Source: Mesoaciditogaceae bacterium
GTDB lineage: Bacteria; Thermotogota; Thermotogae; Mesoaciditogales; Mesoaciditogaceae
NCBI GenBank assembly: GCA_015486145.1
Contig: WFSH01000092.1
Coordinates: 1 to 38,105 of the forward strand
Direction: 5' to 3'
Length of the DNA stretch: 38,105 nucleotides
Positions within the stretch are counted from its first letter, which is position 1, and each line of letters begins with the position of its first letter. Below, one piece after another: positions 8,665 to 15,901 of the stretch. Under the pieces are notes generated by a model. The model was not told the origin of the DNA. It worked only from the letters and a program-made list of their open reading frames with translations, and ran no database searches. Position numbers and translations under genes: made by a program.

Positions 8665-10371
8665 ATGAAAATTCATTTGATCACACGAGTTCTGTTTTTT
8701 TTGATTTTGAGTGCGTTTGGGTTTATAGCATTGGGTGTGTCGTTGACGTTAATAACTGTGCCACCCCAATCTTTGGTGTATGTTAACGGTATGCTTGTGG
8801 GGCAAACAAATCAAGATGGTATTTTAAGAATAAAAGTGGAGTCGGCTTCAAAGATCAAGGTAGAAAATATCGGGTATTTACCGAGTACGTTTTTTTATTC
8901 TCCTAATTCAAAATCAGCCACCCTCTTGGTGAATTTAAAGCCCATAGCGTATCTCTCGTTGAATTCCAATCCGAAAGGAGCAAAAGTTGTCATAGACGGT
9001 GAAAAAGAGGTGATAACTCCTGCCACCGTCGAAATAGCATCTGGACAACATTCCCTTGATGTATCCAAAAACGGTTACGCTCCGGAACATCTTACGATCA
9101 ACGTTAAACCTTTTAGCGTGAGTTCAAAGGAATTTACCCTTAAAAAATTGGGAAGGGTAAGCATCAAAAGTGTACCCGATCACGCATCTGTTGATTTGAA
9201 CGATGAGCTTGTTGGTGTTACCCCCTTTTCTACGATACTTTCAAGGGGAACTTATATTTTGACGGTAGGTGCAACTGGCTATTCAAAAATCTCTACTTCT
9301 TTGATCGTTACGGAAAATTCTACCTTCATTTCAAAGTGGTTTAGGTTGAAGAAATTGGCAACGATTTCTGTTTCTTCTTCTCCATCTGGTGCAAGAATAT
9401 CAATGGCAGGAACCACATTTACAGCTCCGTCGACTATCACCGTTGAAATTGGTAAATATTCCTATACCGCCAGTCAGACTTACTCATATCCAGCCACGGG
9501 AGAGTTGAACATTAGCGGTAATGGAAAATACACTGTAAAATTAAAAAGGATCAAAGGGTTGGTTGTTTTTAGCTCTAACCCCGTGGGTGCCGCCGTAAAA
9601 CTTGATGGAAAATTGGTAGGGCAAACTCAGCTCAGCATTCAGGTGCCTTATGGAGTTCATTTTGTTAAAATGGTTGGTCCAGATGGTAAAGTGTGGTTTG
9701 GCCGTGTTATGATCGATCAAAAAGTCACAACTGTGTATGGAGATATGGTAAATACTGGTATGGTGCTTGTGAGCGCGAATCCCGCCACTGGCACGATCGT
9801 TCACATTGGTCAAGTATGGACCACCGTTCCAGCAACTTTAAGTGCGGGTGTAGGTGTTTACAGGGTAGAGGTTTTTAATCCAGATTACCCAGTGATAACT
9901 CGTTACATCAAAATAACGGGAGGTAGAGTTTCTAAACTATCCTTTTCACTTGAGTCGAAAGCTAAATTGTTTGTGCTGAGTAAACCGTTAGGTGCGACGG
10001 TTTTTGTTGATGGAAAAGAATTGGGGCACACACCACTTTTTGATGCAAGTGTGCCGGTTGGAGATCAACTTTTGACCATCGAATGGCAAGACGGTAACGT
10101 GCAGAAACACTTCCTTTTTGAAAAAGACAAAGTTTACACCCTTTCCTTTTCCGATCCCCATTCGGTGAAAATAACATTTTTGTCCTTTCCAGATCCGGTG
10201 AAACTTTTCATAGACGGTAAAGATGAAGGATACACTCCTTGTGCGATAATACTTTCGAGAGGGAATCATTCTTATGAAGTTTACAACGTGATGGGGATGA
10301 AAATAGCCGAAGGTGAACTTTGCACCACCGCGTTTTCATCCAAAACTTACTTCTTTTTAAGTGGAAGGTGA
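8665..10371 (+). CDS. Exported protein with about eight tandem PEGA repeats
   Basis: The 568-residue product starts with a positively charged MKIHLITR and a hydrophobic stretch (about 9-28), consistent with a signal peptide or N-terminal anchor. The rest is a chain of about eight beta-rich PEGA-type units of roughly 65-72 residues. Each has an NPxGAxVxxDG-like strand followed by TP and a GxHxxxVxxxGY turn. Examples are SNPKGAKVVIDGE, KPLGATVFVDGKELGHTP and FPDPVKLFIDGKDEGYTP. No catalytic domain is visible. PEGA repeats are found in surface and envelope proteins, so an extracytoplasmic structural or binding role is inferred. ATG at 8665 follows a weak AAAGGT. The stop TGA is five bases before the next gene, an SLH protein. 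Confidence 0.85.
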   Translation: MKIHLITRVLFFLILSAFGFIALGVSLTLITVPPQSLVYVNGMLVGQTNQDGILRIKVESASKIKVENIGYLPSTFFYSPNSKSATLLVNLKPIAYLSLNSNPKGAKVVIDGEKEVITPATVEIASGQHSLDVSKNGYAPEHLTINVKPFSVSSKEFTLKKLGRVSIKSVPDHASVDLNDELVGVTPFSTILSRGTYILTVGATGYSKISTSLIVTENSTFISKWFRLKKLATISVSSSPSGARISMAGTTFTAPSTITVEIGKYSYTASQTYSYPATGELNISGNGKYTVKLKRIKGLVVFSSNPVGAAVKLDGKLVGQTQLSIQVPYGVHFVKMVGPDGKVWFGRVMIDQKVTTVYGDMVNTGMVLVSANPATGTIVHIGQVWTTVPATLSAGVGVYRVEVFNPDYPVITRYIKITGGRVSKLSFSLESKAKLFVLSKPLGATVFVDGKELGHTPLFDASVPVGDQLLTIEWQDGNVQKHFLFEKDKVYTLSFSDPHSVKITFLSFPDPVKLFIDGKDEGYTPCAIILSRGNHSYEVYNVMGMKIAEGELCTTAFSSKTYFFLSGR

Positions 10372-10376
10372 TCAAT

Positions 10377-11291
10377 GTGCAGAAGATTCTTATATCCTTA
10401 ATTTTCTTTTCTTTTCTTTTGGCTGTGTTGAGCTTTGGAGTCACCATAAACGACGTTTCACCTTCATCCGATCTGTATCCTTACGTTGCGGAGATGGTTC
10501 AAGATAACATTATGTCACTCAATTCAAGTAACAACTTTAATGGTGCTCTGGTCGTAACACGTGCAGATCTTGCCAGAATATTATCGCGATTGTTAAACTA
10601 CGTTCAGGGTAGAATCCAACCGGTTGCCCAGGTGACACAATTAGCCGGCAAAACAACAACTTCAGCGACGAGCGTCGCACTTTCTGCAGAATTGTCGCTG
10701 AAAATTCAGAAGATAAACGATGCAATGCAAAAGTATTCTAACTTTGAAGCCTATGTGACCAGTACGGCGAGTTCACTTAATGAGGTCGTAAATGAAATTG
10801 CACAGCTTAAAGTTCAACTCAACGCGATGCAAAAATTAGTTTCCTCGTTGACACTTGTCAAAGAAGTGCCCCCTGCGAGTGTACTTTCTGAGACTGTTCA
10901 AAAAGTTGACGGTTTGAGCACGAAGCTTGATAAGATGAGTTCACAAATGAGCACACTTTCCGCTTCGGTTGAGAATCTGAATGTTAAAGTCAAGTCCGTT
11001 AAAAATTCTTTCGACATGGCCATTTCAAATGAAAAAGCCGACATCTCAAATTTGAGGATAAAGGTGAATTCGATCGCGAGCGAAAGACAAAAAAGTTCCA
11101 AAATGATCTCGAAGGCCGTGAATGAGATATCATCATCTGCATCGGAATTGAAAAATCTCTCTCAAGAAAATGAGACACTCAGAAAAAGAGTTTCCACGCT
11201 TGAATCAAGGCTCGGAACGATCTACCTTTTCCAAGCCCTTGAGCTCGCGGCAGTAGTGGCGGTTTTCGTCTTTTTTTACACAAAACCTTGA
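10377..11291 (+). CDS. SLH-domain coiled-coil envelope protein, Omp-alpha-like
   Basis: The 304-residue product has four visible parts. It starts with a signal peptide (about 1-20, ending LSFG). One S-layer homology domain follows (about 22-75: NDVSPSSDLYPYVAEMVQDN and TRADLARILSRLL). A long heptad-rich, Gly/Pro-poor region (about 105-275) is a likely rod-forming coiled coil. A C-terminal hydrophobic anchor (ALELAAVVAVFVFFYTKP) closes the protein. This layout matches Omp-alpha of Thermotoga maritima, which tethers the outer toga to the cell body across the periplasm, though this protein appears shorter. GTG at 10377 is preceded by GGAAGGTG. It likely acts with the adjacent PEGA protein, which is inference from operon position. 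Confidence 0.83.
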   Translation: MQKILISLIFFSFLLAVLSFGVTINDVSPSSDLYPYVAEMVQDNIMSLNSSNNFNGALVVTRADLARILSRLLNYVQGRIQPVAQVTQLAGKTTTSATSVALSAELSLKIQKINDAMQKYSNFEAYVTSTASSLNEVVNEIAQLKVQLNAMQKLVSSLTLVKEVPPASVLSETVQKVDGLSTKLDKMSSQMSTLSASVENLNVKVKSVKNSFDMAISNEKADISNLRIKVNSIASERQKSSKMISKAVNEISSSASELKNLSQENETLRKRVSTLESRLGTIYLFQALELAAVVAVFVFFYTKP

Positions 11292-11310
11292 GTGAAAAGG
11301 TTTGGAAAAA

Positions 11311-11919
11311 ATGTACGTGTGCGTAGAAGGCGTAATTGGCGTTGGGAAAACAACGTTGGTACGCATGCTTTCCAAGAGATTTGGAATTCGACCCATTTTA
11401 GAGATCGTGGAAGAAAACCCTTTTTTGGCCAATTTTTATGTCGACAGAGAGCGTTGGGCTTTTCAAACACAGCTTTTCTTTCTTTTAAGTAGGTATTCTC
11501 AGCAAGAGGAACTGTTGAAAATCGTGAAAAAAGAAGATGTGGTAAGTGATTACATGTTTGACAAAGACAGACTTTTTGCTCAGATGAATCTTTTTGGAGA
11601 TCAACTGTCTCTTTACGAACGCGTTTACGGTGTTTTAGAATCAAAAGTACCGACACCCGATTTGATCGTGTATTTGAAGGCATCTGTTGAAACGCTCATG
11701 GAGAGAATATCCATGAGAGACAGACTTTTCGAAAGGTCGATAAGTAAAAACTACATATCCAATCTTGTGAAAGCTTACGATGGTTTTTTCTCAAAGTGCA
11801 CAAGCAAATTTGTGACAATAGATGCGGACAAAATAAACTTTGTTAGGAACGAAAGGGATTTTAATCTCGTTATTTCTAAAATGAAAGAGTGTGGAATTGA
11901 CTTTGGTAAGGAAGTATAA
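11311..11919 (+). CDS. Deoxynucleoside kinase family protein
   Basis: This enzyme family phosphorylates deoxynucleosides (dA, dG or dC) for salvage. The 202-residue product has the P-loop VEGVIGVGKTTL at the N-terminus and the EEN block that binds the deoxyribose side (IVEENPFL). It then shows the DKDRLFAQMN region (counterpart of the ERS/DRY segment) and a lid containing MRDRLFERSIS. The length matches the bacterial dGK/dAK type. ATG at 11311 is ten bases after AAAAGG and gives the P-loop at the normal place; a TTG at 11302 would leave almost no spacing. It is the last gene of the long plus-strand run. Which deoxynucleoside is used cannot be decided. Confidence 0.9.
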   Translation: MYVCVEGVIGVGKTTLVRMLSKRFGIRPILEIVEENPFLANFYVDRERWAFQTQLFFLLSRYSQQEELLKIVKKEDVVSDYMFDKDRLFAQMNLFGDQLSLYERVYGVLESKVPTPDLIVYLKASVETLMERISMRDRLFERSISKNYISNLVKAYDGFFSKCTSKFVTIDADKINFVRNERDFNLVISKMKECGIDFGKEV

Positions 11920-11924
11920 GATGA

Positions 11925-11962
11925 GACTTTTTCAAGTTTTATGTTGATTTAGCTTAAAAGTC
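11925..11962. terminator. Weak inverted repeat between convergent genes, possible terminator
   Basis: GACTTTT at 11925-11931 pairs with AAAAGTC at 11956-11962, and an inner AAG/CTT extends the stem after a two-base bulge. The repeat lies between the stop of the deoxynucleoside kinase and the end of sufB, where a bidirectional terminator would be expected. The stem is AT-rich and has no clear T-run, so this is a tentative call. Confidence 0.3.
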
Positions 11963-12908
11963 CTTTGATGATAAACTCGGTGGCTTCCTCTTCTGTCATG
12001 CCCTTTGCCATAAGTGTGTTTAGTTGTTTGGAATTTACACGCCCTATAGAGGCTTCATGAGTGAGTTCGGAAAGATCGTTGGTTACTTTTAAAACTGGCA
12101 GCGTTGAAACATCCACGCCATTTCCTTTCGTGATTTCAGTGCATTCTATATGTCCTCTTGAATATGGTGCATTTCCAAAAGCTTCGTTGATTATTCTGGC
12201 ACGCGTTTTATCAGTTGCTATAACCGTAGATTTTGCGATGCCGTGCGATCTTTCTCCGTTCAAACCAAGACTTTCCACTATGGAAATATCATCATCTTTT
12301 CTTCCGCGTATTTTGCTGTTCAACTCGGAAGTGGCATTTTCTTTCAAATCCACGTTCACTTTAACTTTTAACTTTCCAACTCTTGTTTTCGTCAGATCAA
12401 ACGAATTTCTGTAGAAACCACCATTTTCTATCGTCGCGTGTGTGTCAGAAATCAACGTGACCCCTCCACTTTCCGAGTGAAAGTGCGCATCTTCATAGAT
12501 CATCGTGGCATTTTTACCTATGTGTACAGTTGATAGCATTTTATGAACCAAATGTGTAGACCATGGAAAAGAGCAATGTGATATGAATTTGACACTCGCG
12601 CCTTCTTCCACGATGAAATTGAAATTCACACGTTGTTCCCCTTCTTTTCCGAGAAATCCCGTGCACAGATGTATGGGCATTTCTACCTTTTTCCCCTTCA
12701 TCACCTTCACTCTAGCCCACACGCCGTTTTCTATTTTACCGGATTCTATTTCAACTCCTTCAACACTGTTGAGTCCTATGATCTTGTCTCCACTTATTAT
12801 TATTGATGCCACACGTTTATCCAACAGCTTTGAGGACTCCCCGCCACTTTTTTCGTAAGCTTCAACAATTTTTTCAAACTCTTTTGAATAGTCCGGAGCT
12901 ATTCTCAT
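11949..12908 (-). CDS. sufB: Iron-sulfur cluster assembly scaffold SufB/SufD family
   Basis: SufB-type proteins form the beta-helix scaffold on which iron-sulfur clusters are built, driven by the SufC ATPase. The 319-residue product is shorter than classical SufB (over 450 residues) and resembles the short SufB/SmsB proteins of archaea and Thermotogota. The C-terminal signature LTHEASIGRVNSKQLNTLMA and the GMTEEEATEFIIKG tail are clear, as is the earlier AFGNAPYSRGHIECTEI stretch. The ATG at 12908 overlaps the sufC stop in an ATGA junction. No SufS, SufU, SufD or SufE gene is adjacent, so the window shows only a two-gene Suf system. Confidence 0.92.
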   Translation of the reverse strand: MRIAPDYSKEFEKIVEAYEKSGGESSKLLDKRVASIIISGDKIIGLNSVEGVEIESGKIENGVWARVKVMKGKKVEMPIHLCTGFLGKEGEQRVNFNFIVEEGASVKFISHCSFPWSTHLVHKMLSTVHIGKNATMIYEDAHFHSESGGVTLISDTHATIENGGFYRNSFDLTKTRVGKLKVKVNVDLKENATSELNSKIRGRKDDDISIVESLGLNGERSHGIAKSTVIATDKTRARIINEAFGNAPYSRGHIECTEITKGNGVDVSTLPVLKVTNDLSELTHEASIGRVNSKQLNTLMAKGMTEEEATEFIIKGLLS

Positions 12909-13660
12909 GCCCTTACACCCTTTCTGTGTTCAAGCTCTTTTACGCTTTCTATAATTTCATTTGGATGATCACAGCGATCGCACATTTTTTTGTAATAAGC
13001 CGCTATATCCGTTGGTGGCCCTTCCTTCAAAACCGTTCCGGAACAAATGAGGTATGCGTAGTCGCTGTTTTTTGCGATCTCTTCGCGATGTGTTATGGTG
13101 ATAACCGTTGTTCCCTTTGAGTTTAAAGTGTCAATGATCCTTGAAATTGTATCGAGTGACATCATGTCAATGCCAGAATCCGGTTCATCGAGAATAACGT
13201 AGCGCATCTTTAACATAAGAACGGAAGCGAGTTCGATCCTTTTTCGCTCTCCACCGCTTAAAGAATCGTCAACACGACGCTTCAGATATTCCGAATTCAG
13301 TCCCGCTAATTCAAGTGCCCTTTTTGCGTCGCTGTAAGAAGCTTTAATCTTTCCGCCAAGCGTCAAATAATTGAAGGTTGTTATCCCCTCAAATCTCACA
13401 CTTTCTTGAAAAGCAACTGTTATGCCAAGCTTTGACCTTTCATAAACGCCCAAAGAGGTTATATTTTTTCCATTAAGATACACGCTACCTCTTTGTGGTT
13501 TGTATTTTTCCACACCCATTATCAAGTTGGCAATCGTGGACTTACCCGTTCCGTTGTTACCGAGAACGACGTATCGTTTTCCATCGTCAAATTTCATGTT
13601 AAGATCGTTCAATATTCGCTTTTTTTCAAAACTGAGATTTACGTTCCTCAATTCAAGCAT
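12905..13660 (-). CDS. sufC: Fe-S cluster assembly ATPase SufC
   Basis: SufC is the ABC-type ATPase that powers conformational change in SufB during cluster assembly. The 251-residue product has Walker A GNNGTGKST, the Q-loop FQESVRFEGI, the signature SLSGGERKRIELA and Walker B YVILDEPDSGIDMMS, with a switch histidine in ITITHREE. The C-terminal tail contains CDRCDHP, two cysteines plus a histidine, an uncommon addition that might bind metal. ATG at 13660 follows AAGGAG in the minus-strand sequence. A -10 element lies about 33 bases upstream. It is translationally coupled to sufB. Confidence 0.95.
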   Translation of the reverse strand: MLELRNVNLSFEKKRILNDLNMKFDDGKRYVVLGNNGTGKSTIANLIMGVEKYKPQRGSVYLNGKNITSLGVYERSKLGITVAFQESVRFEGITTFNYLTLGGKIKASYSDAKRALELAGLNSEYLKRRVDDSLSGGERKRIELASVLMLKMRYVILDEPDSGIDMMSLDTISRIIDTLNSKGTTVITITHREEIAKNSDYAYLICSGTVLKEGPPTDIAAYYKKMCDRCDHPNEIIESVKELEHRKGVRA

Positions 13661-13692
13661 ATTTAAAAGTCTCCTTTTACAGTCTACAATCC

Positions 13693-13698
13693 ATTATA
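13693..13698 (-). promoter_or_regulatory. -10 element upstream of sufCB
   Basis: A perfect TATAAT in the minus-strand direction occupies 13698-13693, with transcription expected near 13686 and the sufC ribosome-binding site just downstream. I see no good -35 hexamer at 16-18 bases, so an activator or an unrecognised -35 variant may be used. Confidence 0.55.
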
Positions 13699-13741
13699 CC
13701 TCTCCCCCGTACAAATGCAGTTTCGATTTTTTGAATTTTTG

Positions 13742-13773
13742 CCTTACAAATGATTTCATTCAGACATGTAAGG
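13742..13773. repeat. Nested inverted repeat between the MBL-fold gene and sufC
   Basis: CCTTACA at 13742-13748 is the exact reverse complement of TGTAAGG at 13767-13773. The interval contains an inner AATG-ATTT-CATT hairpin. It begins a few bases after the stop codon of the metallohydrolase gene and lies about 45 bases upstream of the sufC -10. No T-run follows on either strand, so it may be an mRNA 3'-end hairpin or a protein-binding site rather than a classical terminator. Confidence 0.45.
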
Positions 13774-13775
13774 TG

Positions 13776-14525
13776 CTAAATGAACATCGTATCTCCCGCT
13801 TTTTTCAAAATACATTTTTCCTTTAACTTTTTCTTGAAAAATTCAATGGCCAGCTCACCCGTGCAATGCAAAGGAACAACTTTCAATTTGTATTCTTGAA
13901 ATTTCTTTGTGATCATTTCTATTCTATAAAAAGCAGCGTCTTTTAAGTGAAACCCACCGATAACGGTGTGAACGGTGTGAGTTTTTCTCACTTCTTCAAG
14001 AATGTATTCAATTCCCCTATGGGCGCAACCGGTTATCAAGACTCCATCTTTAAAGAGGTTTATTTCATCTTCAAAAGTATCTTGAACACCGTTAACGTTG
14101 AAGTGCTTGTCTATTATGGCAGGATCGGTTTTGATCTCGTTTATGAGGTCAAAATCATCAACTTTTGTATCTCCGTTCAATAGGTGAACATTTGAGATTT
14201 TTTCAACATCTTCCCAATTGTAAGGAGGACCGGCAAAACGTGATCCACTGTATTTGGGAATGAGTGCTTTTTGATGTATGTAAACATCTACTTGACCGGT
14301 ATTTTTTAAGAAGTGTAAAAGTCCACCCATGTGGTCATAATGGCCATGACTTATGATTATTTTTTTCACGTGACCGAGATTAACTCTGAGTTTTTCAGCG
14401 TTTTTGATGGCCACATCACTTGAACCCGTATCAAAAACAACCGCGTCGTCTATCAAAAGTGATAAGCCATGTTCTGAAAGAAAGCCAGATTTAGCAACGT
14501 CATCGCACAAAATGCTTATTTTCAT
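13776..14525 (-). CDS. MBL-fold metallohydrolase, COG1237-like
   Basis: The 249-residue product is a metallo-beta-lactamase-fold hydrolase. The dinuclear metal site is visible in IISHGHYDHMGG. Further metal/active-site blocks TGCAHRG, IGGFHL and PLHCTG identify the subgroup COG1237, which includes proteins annotated as 7,8-dihydropterin-6-yl-methyl-4-(beta-D-ribofuranosyl)aminobenzene 5'-phosphate synthase. The actual substrate in this organism is unknown. ATG at 14525 is preceded by GGAGG at the right spacing, so seven further upstream residues in the open frame are excluded. It reads in the same direction as sufCB but is separated by a hairpin and a promoter, so co-regulation is uncertain. 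Confidence 0.85.
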   Translation of the reverse strand: MKISILCDDVAKSGFLSEHGLSLLIDDAVVFDTGSSDVAIKNAEKLRVNLGHVKKIIISHGHYDHMGGLLHFLKNTGQVDVYIHQKALIPKYSGSRFAGPPYNWEDVEKISNVHLLNGDTKVDDFDLINEIKTDPAIIDKHFNVNGVQDTFEDEINLFKDGVLITGCAHRGIEYILEEVRKTHTVHTVIGGFHLKDAAFYRIEMITKKFQEYKLKVVPLHCTGELAIEFFKKKLKEKCILKKAGDTMFI

Positions 14526-14544
14526 GCAACACCGCCTCCAAGTC

Positions 14545-14550
14545 ATTGTA
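14545..14550 (-). promoter_or_regulatory. Possible extended -10 of the MBL-fold gene
   Basis: Read on the minus strand, TGGTACAAT forms an extended -10 (TGnTACAAT) with the hexamer at 14550-14545. The predicted start would fall at or just beyond the ribosome-binding site, giving a very short leader. No convincing -35 is seen. Confidence 0.35.
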
Positions 14551-14594
14551 CCATTTTTTACTGTCTTTGAAATAGGATATTCGCCAATTTGAGG

Positions 14595-14600
14595 TATAAT
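14595..14600 (+). promoter_or_regulatory. -10 element upstream of apgM
   Basis: A perfect TATAAT at 14595-14600 lies 36 bases before the apgM start, with AGGAGG between them. The nearest -35-like hexamer, TTGAAA at 14567-14572, is 22 bases away, which is too far for a standard promoter. The pair with the divergent minus-strand element makes this a divergent promoter region. Confidence 0.5.
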
Positions 14601-14635
14601 TAAAGAAGAAAAACGTCCGAAGGAGGTTGTTGAAA

Positions 14636-15859
14636 TTGGATAAACAAGAATTTGTGAGTAAACTCACGGTAAAAAATGATACCAAGATGCTTATGTTGAT
14701 CATGGACGGTCTTGGAGGAGCTCCAATGCTTGGTGGAAAAACGGCACTCGAAGTGGCGAACACACCCAACATGGATGCCCTTGCCTCGGCTTCTGATCTG
14801 GGTCAAACTGTACCGGTAATTCCAGGGATAACGCCGGGTAGTGGGCCGGGACATCTCGGGCTCTTTGGATATGATCCGGTTAAATATCAAATAGGTAGGG
14901 GTATACTTGAAGCTTTGGGAATAGGACTCGAGGTTTCAAATAAAGATGTGGTTGCACGTGGAAATTTTGCAACTGTTCGTGACGGGGTGGTAATAGATCG
15001 AAGAGCTGGGAGGCCGGCAACCGAAGAGAATGCCAAAGTGTGCGAACTGATAAACTCCAAAATATCTGAGATAGATGGGGTGAAGGTTCAAGTTTTTCCG
15101 GGAAAAGAACACAGATTTGTTTTGAAACTTACCGGTGATGGCCTTGATGATAGGCTAACTGATGCCGATCCACAACGTGATAGACAACCAATTGAATACG
15201 CCAAAGCACTTTCGGTGGAAGCGGAGAAAACCGCAAAAATCGTGAACGAGTTCATTAAACGTGTTGTGGATCTTTTGAAGAACGGTGAGAGAATATCTGG
15301 CTGCCTTTTGAGGGGATTTTCCAAGTATCCAGATCTTCCTCAGTTCCCAGAAGTCTATAAGATCAAGAGTGCTGCCATAGCAACGTATCCAATGTATCGT
15401 GGACTTGCAAAGTTAGTTGGGATGGAGGTTTTAGAAGTTCCAGCTGCGATAGGAGAAATGGAAACGGTAAGATCTGAGATTAAAGTTTTAAAAGACAACT
15501 ACGATAAATATGATTTTTTCTATTTTCACGTGAAGCATACGGACTCGTATGGAGAAGATTCGAACTTTATGGCAAAGGTAGATGTCATAGAAACGGTGGA
15601 CAAAGTTATACCGGAAATCATGTCTTTGAAGCCAGATGTTGTTGTTATAACTGGGGATCATTCTACGCCAGCACTTGTGGGGGGACACAGTTGGCATCCA
15701 GTTCCATTTTTGCTTTATTCCAAATACTCACGCTACGGTTTGTCAAATTTTTTCAACGAAAAGGAATGCGCACGCGGGAGTTTAGGAACAATTGAAGCAA
15801 GAGATCTCATGACGTTACTTTTAGCCAATGCCATGAGACTTGAGAAATATGGTGCTTAA
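14636..15859 (+). CDS. apgM: 2,3-bisphosphoglycerate-independent phosphoglycerate mutase, archaeal type
   Basis: The enzyme interconverts 3- and 2-phosphoglycerate in glycolysis and gluconeogenesis using metal ions. The 407-residue product is of the archaeal ApgM class, related to the alkaline phosphatase superfamily. The metal site begins with IMDGLGG, and the serine nucleophile lies in TPGSGPGHLGLFGYDP. An ITGDHSTPALVGGHSWHPVP block supplies the late metal ligands. The chosen TTG at 14636 lies nine bases after AGGAGG (14621-14626); earlier in-frame TTG codons overlap or abut the ribosome-binding site. It heads a four-gene run ending at 20198. Confidence 0.95.
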   Translation: MDKQEFVSKLTVKNDTKMLMLIMDGLGGAPMLGGKTALEVANTPNMDALASASDLGQTVPVIPGITPGSGPGHLGLFGYDPVKYQIGRGILEALGIGLEVSNKDVVARGNFATVRDGVVIDRRAGRPATEENAKVCELINSKISEIDGVKVQVFPGKEHRFVLKLTGDGLDDRLTDADPQRDRQPIEYAKALSVEAEKTAKIVNEFIKRVVDLLKNGERISGCLLRGFSKYPDLPQFPEVYKIKSAAIATYPMYRGLAKLVGMEVLEVPAAIGEMETVRSEIKVLKDNYDKYDFFYFHVKHTDSYGEDSNFMAKVDVIETVDKVIPEIMSLKPDVVVITGDHSTPALVGGHSWHPVPFLLYSKYSRYGLSNFFNEKECARGSLGTIEARDLMTLLLANAMRLEKYGA

Positions 15860-15901
15860 TTTTTAGGGCACTTTTAAAGTGTTCAGGGAGGGATGATAAG
15901 G

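Noticed and set aside
11282..11303. AAACCTT/AAGGTTT pairing at the end of the SLH gene as a terminator
   Set aside because: It overlaps the stop codon and the ribosome-binding site of the next gene, has no T-run, and the downstream kinase lies only 19 bases away.
15869..15881. CACTTTTAAAGTG near-palindrome upstream of the second PEGA gene
   Set aside because: It is short, AT-rich and has a single-base centre; it is likely chance in this composition and has no associated promoter element that I can support.
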